Shown piece by piece: positions 51,927 through 59,849 of a DNA stretch of 64,000 nucleotides. How positions within the stretch are numbered: position 1 is the first letter of the stretch; every line of letters starts with the position of its first letter. Below the pieces are notes generated by a model, which did not search any database, was not told the origin of the DNA, and worked only from the letters and a program-made list of their open reading frames with translations. This DNA is from Sphingomonadaceae bacterium 3R27C6 (GTDB lineage Bacteria > Pseudomonadota > Alphaproteobacteria > Sphingomonadales > Sphingomonadaceae): the NCBI GenBank assembly GCA_005503215.1, contig SCNS01000003.1, positions 217,001 through 281,000 on the forward strand, read 5' to 3'. Made by a program: the position numbers and the translations under genes.

Positions 51927-52816
51927 TTCTGCGATCCCGCGAAGGTGAGCAGATAATCGCTCGCCTTGCTCGCCGCACTCGCGGCACGGAAGATCGCCTT
52001 TTCGTCGTCCCGGAGCACCGACAGCCAAGAACCGATATAGTCCGCATGCCGGACGGTCGGCGCAATGCCGAGCGAGGCGCAGGTGAAAGCCGCCGCCATC
52101 TCGGCGACAAGCTCTTCCTTGGCGTAGGCCTCCGACCCGAACCCGCCTTTCTGGTCGCGATCCAAACGGCTGCCATGGCCCGTCCAGTGACCAAGCTCAT
52201 GAAGCGCGGTGCGGTACCAGTTCACCGGTTCGTGGAACGCGGCCTGCGGCGGCACCTGCACAAAGTCGTGGCTCGGGCTGTAAAAAGCCTCGCCGCCGCC
52301 GATCTGGAAGCGCGCCCCGCTTGCGGCGATCAGCCCATCGGCCTCGACAATCGCCAGCACCAAATCGGGGCTGACCAAGGGGGCGATGAAATCGTCGGGC
52401 AGTCCCTCGCACTGGTCGACATTGAACATGACAAAGCGCTTGAGGAACGCGACCTGCCGCGCCTCGCGATCCTCGCCGCGCGCGGCCTCGGCTTCGGCCT
52501 TGGGCGTGAACCGGTCGGCGTAGCAAATGACCGTGCCCTTCTCGCCGCGCCGGACATTGCCGCCCGCCGCGTCGGTCTGCCGGTACGTGAGCCAGCGCTG
52601 CGAGGCATAGCCTCTCGCAATACCTTCGGCCCACAGAATCAAAATATTGATGCCGGAATAGCGCCGAGCAGTTCCCGCGTTCTGGGGCATCGTGCATCCG
52701 CACGCCGCGCTGTCCCACGGCTGCACCCAAGGCAGCCGTCCTTCCTCCAGCTCGGCGATGATCCGGTTGGTGACCTCCGAATAGAGGCTCGCCCTCTCGA
52801 TTCGTTCTTTGCGCAT
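51923..52816 (-). CDS. ArdC-like antirestriction protein with zincin metallopeptidase domain
   Basis: 297 residues from the ATG at 52816 with AGGAGAAAGGAT upstream. N-terminal ssDNA-binding domain (ELEEGRLPWVQPWDS, RRYSGINILILW, GNVRRGEKGTVICYADRF) and a C-terminal zincin with HELGHWTGHGSRLDR (HExxH) and the third ligand Glu in KEELVAEMAAAF. ArdC proteins protect incoming plasmid DNA from restriction. The 5' leader contains the structured repeat described at 52920. Confidence 0.9.
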   Translation of the reverse strand: MRKERIERASLYSEVTNRIIAELEEGRLPWVQPWDSAACGCTMPQNAGTARRYSGINILILWAEGIARGYASQRWLTYRQTDAAGGNVRRGEKGTVICYADRFTPKAEAEAARGEDREARQVAFLKRFVMFNVDQCEGLPDDFIAPLVSPDLVLAIVEADGLIAASGARFQIGGGEAFYSPSHDFVQVPPQAAFHEPVNWYRTALHELGHWTGHGSRLDRDQKGGFGSEAYAKEELVAEMAAAFTCASLGIAPTVRHADYIGSWLSVLRDDEKAIFRAASAASKASDYLLTFAGSQK

Positions 52817-52919
52817 ATCCTTTCTCCTTCCAGCCACCGCACCCCGGCCCGGAAGGGGGCGGAGAAGGGCGGCAGGAGGGAGCCGGCAGACCCGCATCAT
52901 CGGCCGGGCTGCATCCGGA

Positions 52920-52955
52920 GGACCGGAACGAAGTGGCGGACCCGCGGAACGCGGG
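52920..52955 (-). repeat. Structured leader element, copy A (upstream of ardC)
   Basis: Core GGACCGGAACGAAGTGGCGG plus A (52920-52940) is followed by the perfect hairpin CCCGCG-GAA-CGCGGG (52941-52955) and TTGCGGCC. The core starts 104 bases from the ardC ATG. The surrounding bases 52817-53290 are GC-rich, have no credible gene, and contain more hairpins, e.g. GGCCGTC-GCG-GACGGCC at 53124-53140. Matching copies precede DUF736 and parB. Confidence 0.6.
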
Positions 52956-53326
52956 TTGCGGCCCGGCCGGGCGGGGCTAAGGCGAGTGACGCCCGCCTCC
53001 GCCCCCGCAGCGCCGGGGATATCTCACGCCGCCGCGACGCGGCGACCGCATGCCCGCCAGCGGCGCCTTCCCAATGCGACTCGGGTAACGCCGCGCCGTG
53101 ATCGGCGCGTCATTTCAGGACGCGGCCGTCGCGGACGGCCTCATTCTCCGAGTTCGACACGCAGGGCGAGACGCAGTGAGAAAAATATCTGCGCTTACGC
53201 CATCAGCCGCCACAGACACCCAGGGACGCCGGCGGATGCCGGCGACCCTACGCCAGCGTGCGACACGATAAATGTCGCTTTTCTGCGGTGTTGACTTAGG
53301 GCGCGACGTTCCCCTTCTATCATCTC

Positions 53327-53336
53327 ACGTCGACGT
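53327..53336. promoter_or_regulatory. Palindrome in the alpA promoter region
   Basis: ACGTCGACGT, a perfect 10-base palindrome 31 bases before the alpA-like ATG, in the only less GC-rich part of this gap (TTGACT at 53291 and TATCAT at 53318 are -35/-10-like but 21 apart, which is too far for a standard promoter). Confidence 0.35.
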
Positions 53337-53366
53337 ATGATCCCCCAACATATGGAGTAACAGAGC

Positions 53367-53600
53367 ATGGCATATCAGTCTCCCTTACGCATGATGCGCC
53401 TTGATGAAGTCCTGGCCCTCACCGGTCTCAGCCGCGCGACCCTCTACCGCAAGATCGCGTCCGGTACCTTTCCGACGCAGCACAAGCTCGCGGAGCGGTG
53501 CTGCGGCTGGCGCGCCGGCGACGTCGACATCTGGCTCCGCAATCCGGTCACCTTCACCCTCGCCGACCTCAAGCGCGACGAAGATCGCGACGCCGCCTGA
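53367..53600 (+). CDS. AlpA-family helix-turn-helix regulator/excisionase
   Basis: 77 residues. RLDEVLALTGLSRATLYRKIASGTFPTQHKL is the AlpA/HTH_17 motif, and WRAGDVDIWLRNP the second helix that packs on it. AlpA proteins activate P4-type integrase/excision genes or act as recombination directionality factors. It is the only plus-strand gene in this part, converging on DUF736 with a strong hairpin between. Confidence 0.85.
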   Translation: MAYQSPLRMMRLDEVLALTGLSRATLYRKIASGTFPTQHKLAERCCGWRAGDVDIWLRNPVTFTLADLKRDEDRDAA

Positions 53601-53614
53601 AACGCACGGCAAAG

Positions 53615-53640
53615 CCCCGCGCCGCATCTGCGGCGCGGGG
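53615..53640. terminator. Hairpin between alpA and DUF736 genes
   Basis: Perfect 11-base arms CCCCGCGCCGC/GCGGCGCGGGG with loop ATCT. On the minus strand it is followed by CTTTGCC, a weak T-run; on the plus strand by none. Likely terminates the convergent transcripts. Confidence 0.7.
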
Positions 53641-53652
53641 TGGAAGCCCGCC

Positions 53653-53976
53653 TCAGTCGGCGGGGTTCCAGATGAGGGCGTAGCCGTCCTCGCCATCCTG
53701 CCCGGCAGCGCGGCCCAGGTTGGCGTAGAGTCGGCGCGGTCCGAACTCGGGAGCGGCGAGGCTCAGCGACACATAAGGTTCGCCCGACACCTGTCCGACG
53801 CGGATCCAGCCGGCACCGATCTCGACGCCTTCGGAATAAACCCGGTAGTCGGGCTGGACGTCGCCGCTCTTCGAGCGGTTGGTCCGGATTTCGATCGCCG
53901 CGCGGATCGAGAGGGTTTTCAGTTGGCCCACGAAGCCCTGTTCGATGGTGCCGTTCACAAAGCCGATTGCTGCCAT
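53653..53976 (-). CDS. DUF736-family protein
   Basis: 107 residues from the ATG at 53976 with AAGGAG upstream. IGFVNGTIEQGFVGQLKTLSI, YRVYSEGVEIGAGWIRVG and YVSLSLAAPEFGPRRLYANLG are the family motifs. DUF736 genes sit with ardC and parB in many alphaproteobacterial plasmids and ICEs; the function is not established. Copy B of the structured leader element lies upstream. Confidence 0.9.
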   Translation of the reverse strand: MAAIGFVNGTIEQGFVGQLKTLSIRAAIEIRTNRSKSGDVQPDYRVYSEGVEIGAGWIRVGQVSGEPYVSLSLAAPEFGPRRLYANLGRAAGQDGEDGYALIWNPAD

Positions 53977-54063
53977 TGGTCGTCTCCTTAGATTACCGCG
54001 GGACCATCCCTGCGGCATGGGCGGACCAAGGACCGGCGCATGAGGTGACCCGCGAACCTGCAA

Positions 54064-54164
54064 GGGCCGCAGCGAAGCGGAGGAGTGCGGCGGCGCAATT
54101 ATTTGAAGCGAAGCGGCCGCGAGGAGACTGCGCAGCAGTCGGGGAAATAATCGCGCCGCCGCAC
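54064..54164 (-). repeat. Structured leader element, copy B (upstream of DUF736), with nested hairpins
   Basis: Core GGGCCGCAGCGAAGCGGAGG plus A (54064-54084), then 20-base arms at 54085-54104 and 54145-54164 (one G-T type mismatch) that include GTGCGGCGGCGC and GCGCCGCCGCAC. Inside the loop a second AGCGAAGCGG...AGGA is followed by GACTGC-GCA-GCAGTC (54126-54140). The core starts 88 bases from the DUF736 ATG. Confidence 0.6.
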
Positions 54165-54533
54165 TTTTGCGGGGCGCCGCGCCGGTCCAGGTCAAATCGC
54201 CCGTCGCCGGGGATGGTTCTGCAGGTCTTGTGGAGCGAGCCAGTGCTATCGACCGGAACGATCAAACCTTGCAATCAGAGTGGGAAAAGCGATTTTATGG
54301 CGCTTTCGCTCGCGGTCGTAATGGCGAAGGAAATAATGCACCGGCGGTTCACGGGGCCCATCCTCCGCTTCCGCAGGCAAGAAAATCATGCTGGAGGCAT
54401 ACGATTTGGCGTTTTCGTACAATTCAGGCGCTATTACCGAAATTATCGGGCTCGCCAACTTCCGTCCGGGCTTGACGACTAGCGACCCCGGCAAGTCAGG
54501 ATGGTGGGGCGAAGGATGCAGCATCCTCGTATG

Positions 54534-54571
54534 GGCGGCGCGAAGGCAACTTCGCGTCGCCTCTTTCTTTT
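54534..54571 (+). terminator. Rho-independent terminator on the plus strand
   Basis: 12-base-pair stem GGCGGCGCGAAG (54534-54545) / CTTCGCGTCGCC (54550-54561) with loop GCAA, one G-U pair, followed by TCTTTCTTTT. It implies a plus-strand transcript upstream, although no plus-strand gene is recognised between 54165 and 54530. Confidence 0.65.
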
Positions 54572-54625
54572 GGCCGAGCCGCGCGTCGGCGCCGCTTGCG
54601 GCGGCGGCGCGCTCAAAGCATGAAC

Positions 54626-54700
54626 GCCGCGCCGGCCAACCAGGCCGGCGCGTCAATTTGCGCCCGCAGAAAATGTGGCGGGCGACCGAAGCCGCCCGCC
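54626..54700. terminator. Two hairpins after parB
   Basis: CGCGCCGGCC-AACCA-GGCCGGCGCG (54626-54650) and GGCGGGC...GCCCGCC (54677-54700). Read on the minus strand, the second lies just after the parB stop and is followed by ACATTTTC, so it is a plausible terminator for parB. Confidence 0.55.
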
Positions 54701-54706
54701 GTCATT

Positions 54707-56482
54707 TCATGCTGCCAACGGCTGTGCGTCTTCCGCATCGGGTTCGGGCGCTGCCGGAGCCGCAAGCTCGTGCGCGACCCGCCGCGCCGATTTGACGCTG
54801 CCAACCCCGCCCCGCGTCGTGTAGGCCGAAGGCGGGAATGCCATCCACTGCGGCACCCACGGCTCGGCCTTGGCCCGACCGTTGGCCCCTTCAAGGCAAT
54901 CGGCGACAATGGCCTTCAGCGCCTTCCCCTTTTCTCCGGCGTTCGCTGCGGCAACCTCCGGTCCCGCCACCTCGCCGACGATGGCGAGCAACACTTCGCG
55001 GTCGCGAAGCTGGTCGAAGAAGGCCGCATCCGCCGACCAGTGCTGACGCATGTCGGTGCCGAGATGGAGCCCGATCACCTCGACGGCCTCGCTTCCCGCC
55101 TGCAACGTCTCGCCCATGACGATCGCCACGATCTCCAGCACCACCGGATCGGGGAGTTCGAGCAGCCGCGCGAACAACGGGGCAAAAGGGGGACGGTTCA
55201 GCGGCCTTCCCGTGACGGTCGGCGCTTCCTCGTCGAAGCCGAGTACGCCAAGCACCGCGCGGCGCCTGAGATCGAATGCCGTCTCGGCGGAACAGGTTTC
55301 GACGCTCTCGGCAATATCCTCTTTCGGCGCGCGCTGGCTCTCGACATCGACGCGCCACAAGTCCGCACCCGCGACCACATGCGCGAGCATCGCCCGCAGC
55401 GCGACGCCGCCATGCCCTGCAAGATCGGCGCGCACCGCCGCATGGCGATGAAGGTCGATATAGGCATTGAGCGGACCCGACACTTCTGGACGAACAGGCT
55501 TGGCCATGACGGCATCGCCGTCCTCGCTCCCGCTGCCGCCGGAAAGCCGTTTCGCTTCCTTGGTGGTGACGAAGCCTTCGTGGAAGCTCACCTCGCCGCT
55601 CTCGCGAACCTCGACATAGATGCGGCCGCCCTTGCGCTTGCCCGCATGGGCATAATCCCACGACCGGAACCAGTCGCCGCGCGCCATGATGACGACATCG
55701 GACCATCCCGCTGCGAGATAGTCCGCCTTGCGCGCCTCGATGGCCGCCATCTGCGCCGACCAGAAAGCATCGGCGTCGGCAAAGAAGCTGTCTTCGCCAA
55801 ACAGGTCGGACACGACAGCGAGCTTCGCATTTTCGGCATCGAACAGGGCATGCTTGACCGCGATAGCCGTACCGCCGAACAGCCACGCCTTGAGCTGATG
55901 GCCGGTCGGGCAATAAGCCCCTTCATCATCGAACAGCGCCAGCCATGCCTTCTGCTGGCTTTTCGATGCGAGGGTCAGGTGACGCACCGTGCCCGCATCG
56001 ATCTCGCCACCGCGATAGAGGGTGCGGATGCGGGGGAGCAGATTGCCGAGCGCGAGAATGCGCCTCACCGCGCGCGGCTCGAACCCGAAGCTGTCGGCGA
56101 CATCCTCGACGCTGCGCCCAGCCTTCACGAGCGCGACGAACGCTTCCCACTGGCTGACTTCGTCGGGTTGCACCCGCGCGAGATTTTCGAGCATCGACGC
56201 TTCGAGCGCATCGGCATCATCGCCCTCGTTGAGAATGGCGCAGGGAATGGGCCGTACCGCCCCGCCCTCGCGCGCCACGGCGCCCACGGCGGTAAAACGC
56301 CGACGTCCCGCGACGATCTCGTAATGGCCCTCCGAGCAGTTCGGGCGAACGAGCAGCGGAACCAGCACCCCGCGCGCGCGGATGCTCGGCATAAGGTCTG
56401 CAACATCGGGGTCTTTCCCCTTCCCGCGCATATTGGCGGCTGCGATGGACAGGTTGCCCAGTTCAATGAAATCCAACTTCAT
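54707..56482 (-). CDS. ParB/RepB-family partition-like protein, large plasmid/ICE type
   Basis: 591 residues from the ATG at 56482. N-terminal ParB/Srx nuclease-like fold: IRARGVLVPLLVRPN, YEIVAGRRRFTAVGAV and SMLENLARVQPDEVSQWEAF; then an HTH (SVEDVADSFGFEPRAVRRILALGNL). The long C-terminal part (about residues 200-590) is typical of the large ParB-like proteins encoded beside ardC and DUF736. No parA partner is adjacent, so chromosome/plasmid partition is uncertain; DNA binding is secure. Confidence 0.85.
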   Translation of the reverse strand: MKLDFIELGNLSIAAANMRGKGKDPDVADLMPSIRARGVLVPLLVRPNCSEGHYEIVAGRRRFTAVGAVAREGGAVRPIPCAILNEGDDADALEASMLENLARVQPDEVSQWEAFVALVKAGRSVEDVADSFGFEPRAVRRILALGNLLPRIRTLYRGGEIDAGTVRHLTLASKSQQKAWLALFDDEGAYCPTGHQLKAWLFGGTAIAVKHALFDAENAKLAVVSDLFGEDSFFADADAFWSAQMAAIEARKADYLAAGWSDVVIMARGDWFRSWDYAHAGKRKGGRIYVEVRESGEVSFHEGFVTTKEAKRLSGGSGSEDGDAVMAKPVRPEVSGPLNAYIDLHRHAAVRADLAGHGGVALRAMLAHVVAGADLWRVDVESQRAPKEDIAESVETCSAETAFDLRRRAVLGVLGFDEEAPTVTGRPLNRPPFAPLFARLLELPDPVVLEIVAIVMGETLQAGSEAVEVIGLHLGTDMRQHWSADAAFFDQLRDREVLLAIVGEVAGPEVAAANAGEKGKALKAIVADCLEGANGRAKAEPWVPQWMAFPPSAYTTRGGVGSVKSARRVAHELAAPAAPEPDAEDAQPLAA

Positions 56483-56583
56483 GACGTTCTTCCTTCTCTC
56501 TTCAACCACACCCGGCCCCGGACGGCGGGGCGGGCGGCGAGAAAAGGCGACGGGACCGCGCCAAAGGACGGCGCGCACCCGCA

Positions 56584-56621
56584 GGGCCGCAACAAGGTGG
56601 AGGAGCCGGGCAACGCCCGGC
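56584..56621 (-). repeat. Structured leader element, copy C (upstream of parB)
   Basis: Core GGGCCGCAACAAGGTGGAGG plus A (56584-56604), then the perfect hairpin GCCGGGC-AAC-GCCCGGC (56605-56621) and TTGCGCACC. The core starts 102 bases from the parB ATG. Copies A and C also share CACCC, CGGCCC and GAGAA segments between core and start codon. Confidence 0.6.
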
Positions 56622-56756
56622 TTGCGCACCGGCCGAGCGGTCCCATAGCCTTGCGCCGACTGCCACGCTGTCCAAGGCCGGCAAACTCGGCAACGCCGCC
56701 GTGCGGACAGCGCGGAGTCACCATCGGACAACAGACGCGCCCTTGGCGAAGCCGCA

Positions 56757-56878
56757 GGCGGGGCGGCGTGCGTGCGCAGATGTGCTTAGCCGCCGCCCCG
56801 CCAAGATCAGCGAGCCAAGAGCGCAGCGCGGCGACCCAAGCAAACGCGCGACCTCTGGCGGCAGCCTGCCGCCGCCAG
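56757..56878. repeat. Further inverted repeats in the gene-free region before parB
   Basis: Perfect 12-base arms GGCGGGGCGGCG (56757-56768) and CGCCGCCCCGCC (56791-56802), then CTGGCGGC (56855-56862) and GCCGCCAG (56871-56878). The roughly 490 bases between the parB start and the small HTH gene contain no other feature that I can support. Confidence 0.5.
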
Positions 56879-56974
56879 TGTGCGCTCAATAGAGGCCGCG
56901 CTCAATTTAAGCTCGGCTTCAAAGTTCCTATTGCAATGTTGCGAAGAAAATCGGCGTGGGCGCTGCCGGTTACA

Positions 56975-57142
56975 TCATCGGTCGGATTGAGCCAGGCGGC
57001 GGATCGATTCTGTCGTCAGCAATGTTCGCGTGCCAATCTTGATCGAATCGAGCGATCCCGATTTGATGAGGGCGTACACAGACGACCGGCCAATGCCGAG
57101 CGCCTTGGCGGTTTCGTTGATCGAAAGGACGAGAGGTTCCAT
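56975..57142 (-). CDS. Tiny helix-turn-helix protein, excisionase/AlpA type
   Basis: 55 residues, below usual gene-finder limits. LSINETAKALGIGRSSVYAL then IKSGSLDSIKIGTRTLLTTE is a complete HTH_17 (MerR-like) domain as in plasmid and phage excisionases. ATG at 57140-57142 with GAGACCCTC-like upstream sequence; stop at 56975-56977. It lies between parB and the membrane protein, close to the integrase, so it is a candidate directionality factor. Confidence 0.8.
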   Translation of the reverse strand: MEPLVLSINETAKALGIGRSSVYALIKSGSLDSIKIGTRTLLTTESIRRLAQSDR

Positions 57143-57321
57143 GAGGGTCTCCGTGTGCGACGATTGTTGGCGGGAGACAGCTCAGGTTGCACATGATTGC
57201 GCATGCGTCGTCCGGTAACCCGAACCCGCGCAAATCTGCGAGCGGTTGGAAATTTCGGTAACTGCGCGCTAAAGATTTTGGCGCTTTTCGGCGAGTTTTC
57301 GGTATCTCCGGAAGCTCCCGC

Positions 57322-58233
57322 CTAGCGGGCGCCCCGATTTATCTTTACTGCCGCGATGATGTCCTTCGCAAATTGCCGCAGTCGCGTGTTCTCCGGAACG
57401 GGGATATCGTTACCGTGCTCGTCGCTCGGCTCGCAGCGATCTCTGATGAGGTCCATGACCTTGGTTTCGGCGCGATATTCGTCCGGATCGATCGCACGGA
57501 GAGCAGGGTGCTCGATCACGGCCAGCAGCATTGCCTCATAATCATATTCCTTCGGACGCCCTCCGCTGCTGGGCCGCACTTTGAGCGCGCGGATGATGTC
57601 TTCCGGTTCGGCATCAACATAGATCTGAGCGCTGAACCAGAAGCCATGCGGTGGGAGCACAATCGCTCGGTCGCTGGCGACTTCGGATAACAGCAAGCCG
57701 CGCAGCCGTCCGTAAAAGTGGCGGCGATGGACCGCGCGCCTCCTGCCCCTCCGGTCGTAATAATAGGCTGCAGGCGCGGTGCGGCGACCGAGATAGTCGA
57801 AGAGCTTCTCGAGCGTTTCGACGGTTGAGCGGCGGCTATTACCGTAGATGGGCGTTCGCTTTTTCTCGGCGATCCCCAATCCGTATTGGAAATGCCGCCA
57901 GTACCCCGCGACGCAGGCCGCGATCGCGAGCAGGGAGATCGCCGCAATAGAAGCGGCCTGACCGGTGTCATCTCCATTCAATGCCGCGGCGCCCCAAACG
58001 ACCAGAACGAGCAACAAAAGCAGAATGCAGAGCAGGAATGATGTCGCCAGGACCAAGAAACGGCGCCTGATCGCGCGCTCGGTGGCGACCGCGACGCGGT
58101 CGAGCTCTTTTAACCCCAGCTCCTCCTTGTCCTTGGCATATAAGAGACGGGCGGCAATCCGCGCGAGGCTCCGATGTGCATCGGCCGACCGATGCCAAAT
58201 GCCGGGCGGGGCTGAGGTCTCGGCGACGGGCAT
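57322..58233 (-). CDS. Unrecognised membrane protein next to the integrase
   Basis: 303 residues. A cytoplasmic helix (LARIAARLLYAKDKEELGLKE), two adjacent membrane helices (FLVLATSFLLCILLLLLVLV and AASIAAISLLAIAACVAGYW), then a soluble domain with AAYYYDRRGRRRAVHRRHFYG and SEVASDRAIVLPPHGFWF. AAGGAGG lies 6 bases before the ATG, an excellent ribosome site, although the first 124 bases overlap the end of the integrase gene in another frame. No family recognised; association with an integrase suggests defence cargo (inference). Confidence 0.7.
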   Translation of the reverse strand: MPVAETSAPPGIWHRSADAHRSLARIAARLLYAKDKEELGLKELDRVAVATERAIRRRFLVLATSFLLCILLLLLVLVVWGAAALNGDDTGQAASIAAISLLAIAACVAGYWRHFQYGLGIAEKKRTPIYGNSRRSTVETLEKLFDYLGRRTAPAAYYYDRRGRRRAVHRRHFYGRLRGLLLSEVASDRAIVLPPHGFWFSAQIYVDAEPEDIIRALKVRPSSGGRPKEYDYEAMLLAVIEHPALRAIDPDEYRAETKVMDLIRDRCEPSDEHGNDIPVPENTRLRQFAKDIIAAVKINRGAR

Positions 58234-59426
58234 CGATTTCCTCCTTCACGCAGATCGTCGAGATAATCGCTCCACCATTGGGCCATTTCGACGCGTTCGG
58301 CCCAATAGGCTGACTGATTGTAAATACGACGTATTGTGCCGCCGACCGCGTGCGCAAGTGCCCGTTCGATTGCGTCGGGATTCCAGTAGCCCGATTCGTT
58401 GAGAAGCGATGATGCCGAGGTCCGAAAACCGTGCGCCGTCATCTGGTCCTTGGGTATCCCCATTCGCCGCAGCGAAGCGTTCAGCGTGTTGTCGCTGATG
58501 GGCCGCGACCGCGTGCGAACCGACGGGAATACATATTGGCCGGAGCCCGACAGAACCCGCATGTCGGCAAGGATCGCCAGAGCCTGCCGCGAAAGAGGCA
58601 CGGCATGGGGCTGGCGCATCTTCATCTTGGCTTCCGGGATGGTCCACACCGCCTTGTCGAAATCGATTTCGCGCCATTCCATCTGGCGCATCTCGCCGGG
58701 GCGCTGGAAAAGATGGGGGATGAGCCTCAAAGCCGTCATAACGGCTGGGTCGCCTTGATAATCGTCGATTGCACGCAGCAACCCGCCAAATGCCACCGGA
58801 TCGGTGATCGCGGCAAAATGCTTTACCTTTGGGATCGTCAGCGCACCGATCAACAAGTGCGCAGGGTCGCGGTCAGCGCGCGCGGTTGCCACGGCGTAAC
58901 GGAAAACACGACTGACGAACGACCGCAGCAGATTTGCTGTTTCCAGCCGACCCCGGCGCTCATGCTTGCGCAGTTCATGCAAAATCTCATGTGGCGTGAT
59001 GTCGGCGATGGGACGCCTACCGAATTCAGGACCGAGCAGCTTTACGAACCAACGCATCTTTTTAAGCGTTGGCGCGGCCAAACCTTCGCGGGTTTTCTTC
59101 TGGATCAGATCGTCGGCCACATGCGCGAAACTGTTGCGAGCGCGCACGGCCGCTTCAATTCTCGCCTCCCGCTTGGTGAAGTTTGGATCGATCGAATGCG
59201 CGACCTGCTTGCGGGCGGCGTCACGTGCCTCCCGCGCCTCGGCCAAACTGATCTCGGGATAAGAGCCGAGTGCCAACTTCCGCTCGACCCCATTGATGCG
59301 ATATTTCACCCGCCACAGCTTACTGCCGCTCGGGTTGACCTGAAGGTACAGACCTTTCGCATCCGCTACCTTGTAGGGCTTTTCTCTTGGCTTGGCGTGT
59401 CGGATCGACGCATCGGTCAGAGCCAT
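58110..59426 (-). CDS. P4-type tyrosine integrase
   Basis: 438 residues from the ATG at 59426. N-terminal DUF4102 arm-binding domain (LTDASIRHAKPREKPYKVADAKGLYLQV, RKLALGSYPEISLAEAREAR) and a C-terminal recombinase domain with the catalytic R (RPGEMRQMEW), HxxR (TAHGFRTSAS), late His (LAHAVGG) and Tyr (RRIYNQ). The last about 40 residues are Arg/Pro-rich extension overlapping the next gene. It faces a tRNA-Cys gene 165 bases away, the usual target of this group. Confidence 0.93.
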   Translation of the reverse strand: MALTDASIRHAKPREKPYKVADAKGLYLQVNPSGSKLWRVKYRINGVERKLALGSYPEISLAEAREARDAARKQVAHSIDPNFTKREARIEAAVRARNSFAHVADDLIQKKTREGLAAPTLKKMRWFVKLLGPEFGRRPIADITPHEILHELRKHERRGRLETANLLRSFVSRVFRYAVATARADRDPAHLLIGALTIPKVKHFAAITDPVAFGGLLRAIDDYQGDPAVMTALRLIPHLFQRPGEMRQMEWREIDFDKAVWTIPEAKMKMRQPHAVPLSRQALAILADMRVLSGSGQYVFPSVRTRSRPISDNTLNASLRRMGIPKDQMTAHGFRTSASSLLNESGYWNPDAIERALAHAVGGTIRRIYNQSAYWAERVEMAQWWSDYLDDLREGGNRCPSPRPQPRPAFGIGRPMHIGASRGLPPVSYMPRTRRSWG

Positions 59427-59492
59427 TTGGGGGCCTCGCAAATTTGGGGGCCTCGGCTGCCCCAAAAAAAGCCCCCAACAGCCATAATTACG

Positions 59493-59524
59493 GGCAATCA
59501 GAGACCATCACCGGCAATCAGTGA
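59493..59524. repeat. Direct repeats between integrase and tRNA (candidate arm sites)
   Basis: GGCAATCAGAGA (59493-59504) and GGCAATCAGTGA (59513-59524) are 20 bases apart, start to start. A second pair, TTTGGGGGCCTCG, occurs twice in 59426-59460 around the integrase start. Such short repeats beside the attachment site are typical of integrase or excisionase arm binding. Confidence 0.5.
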
Positions 59525-59590
59525 ATGTCCCATAACTAGCAGAAAACCGGGGGTTTTTCAACCATCAGCAACCGTCTGCTGACAGGGTAT

Positions 59591-59664
59591 TGGAGGCCCG
59601 AGCCGGAATCGAACCGGCGTGCACGGATTTGCAATCCGCTGCGTCACCACTCCGCCATCGGGCC
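59591..59664 (-). tRNA. tRNA-Cys(GCA), CCA encoded
   Basis: Acceptor arms GGCCCGA and TCGGGCC pair fully; anticodon stem-loop CGGATTGCAAATCCG gives anticodon GCA; T-arm GCCGGTTCGATTCCGGC; discriminator U73 followed by CCA, as expected for tRNA-Cys. Its 3' end points to the integrase, so this is the attachment site of the element to the left. No second copy of the 3' end is visible in the window. Confidence 0.95.
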
Positions 59665-59849
59665 TCATGCCAAATTACCGCATCCTGAGTGGGACGGGCC
59701 GGGTGTTGGACGGCGCCGCTAGTGAGGGGCTTTGGCTGCCTTGTCAAGGATTCGCCGGACCGGCACCGCTCGGGCCGCGGTACAGCGCGCGATGAGGGTT
59801 GGCGGCACCCCCATTGGCAGCTAATGCGACACGCGATGCGGCTGCGGGG

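Larger units (their letters stand above)
54165..54706. other. Unexplained intergenic region, possibly holding a small transcript
   Basis: No recognised gene. Bases 54250-54480 are AT-richer than anything nearby. Competing short frames exist on both strands; the minus-strand one over 54246-54520 (ISVIAPELYENAKSYASSMI, then HYFLRHYDRERKRHKIAF) has the most protein-like composition but no family match and no ribosome site that I can see. A plus-strand terminator closes the region at 54534-54571. Confidence 0.4.

Noticed and set aside
53291-53323. TTGACT/TATCAT promoter for alpA
   Set aside because: The 21-base spacer is too long for a standard promoter; mentioned only in the palindrome entry.
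54246-54656. 136-codon minus-strand frame as a real gene
   Set aside because: Its middle is protein-like but there is no ribosome site or family match, and its first part runs through a hairpin that fits a plus-strand terminator.
1-59590. Second copy of the tRNA-Cys 3' end as left attachment site
   Set aside because: No convincing match to the acceptor/T-arm sequence seen elsewhere in the window, so the left border is probably outside or degraded.
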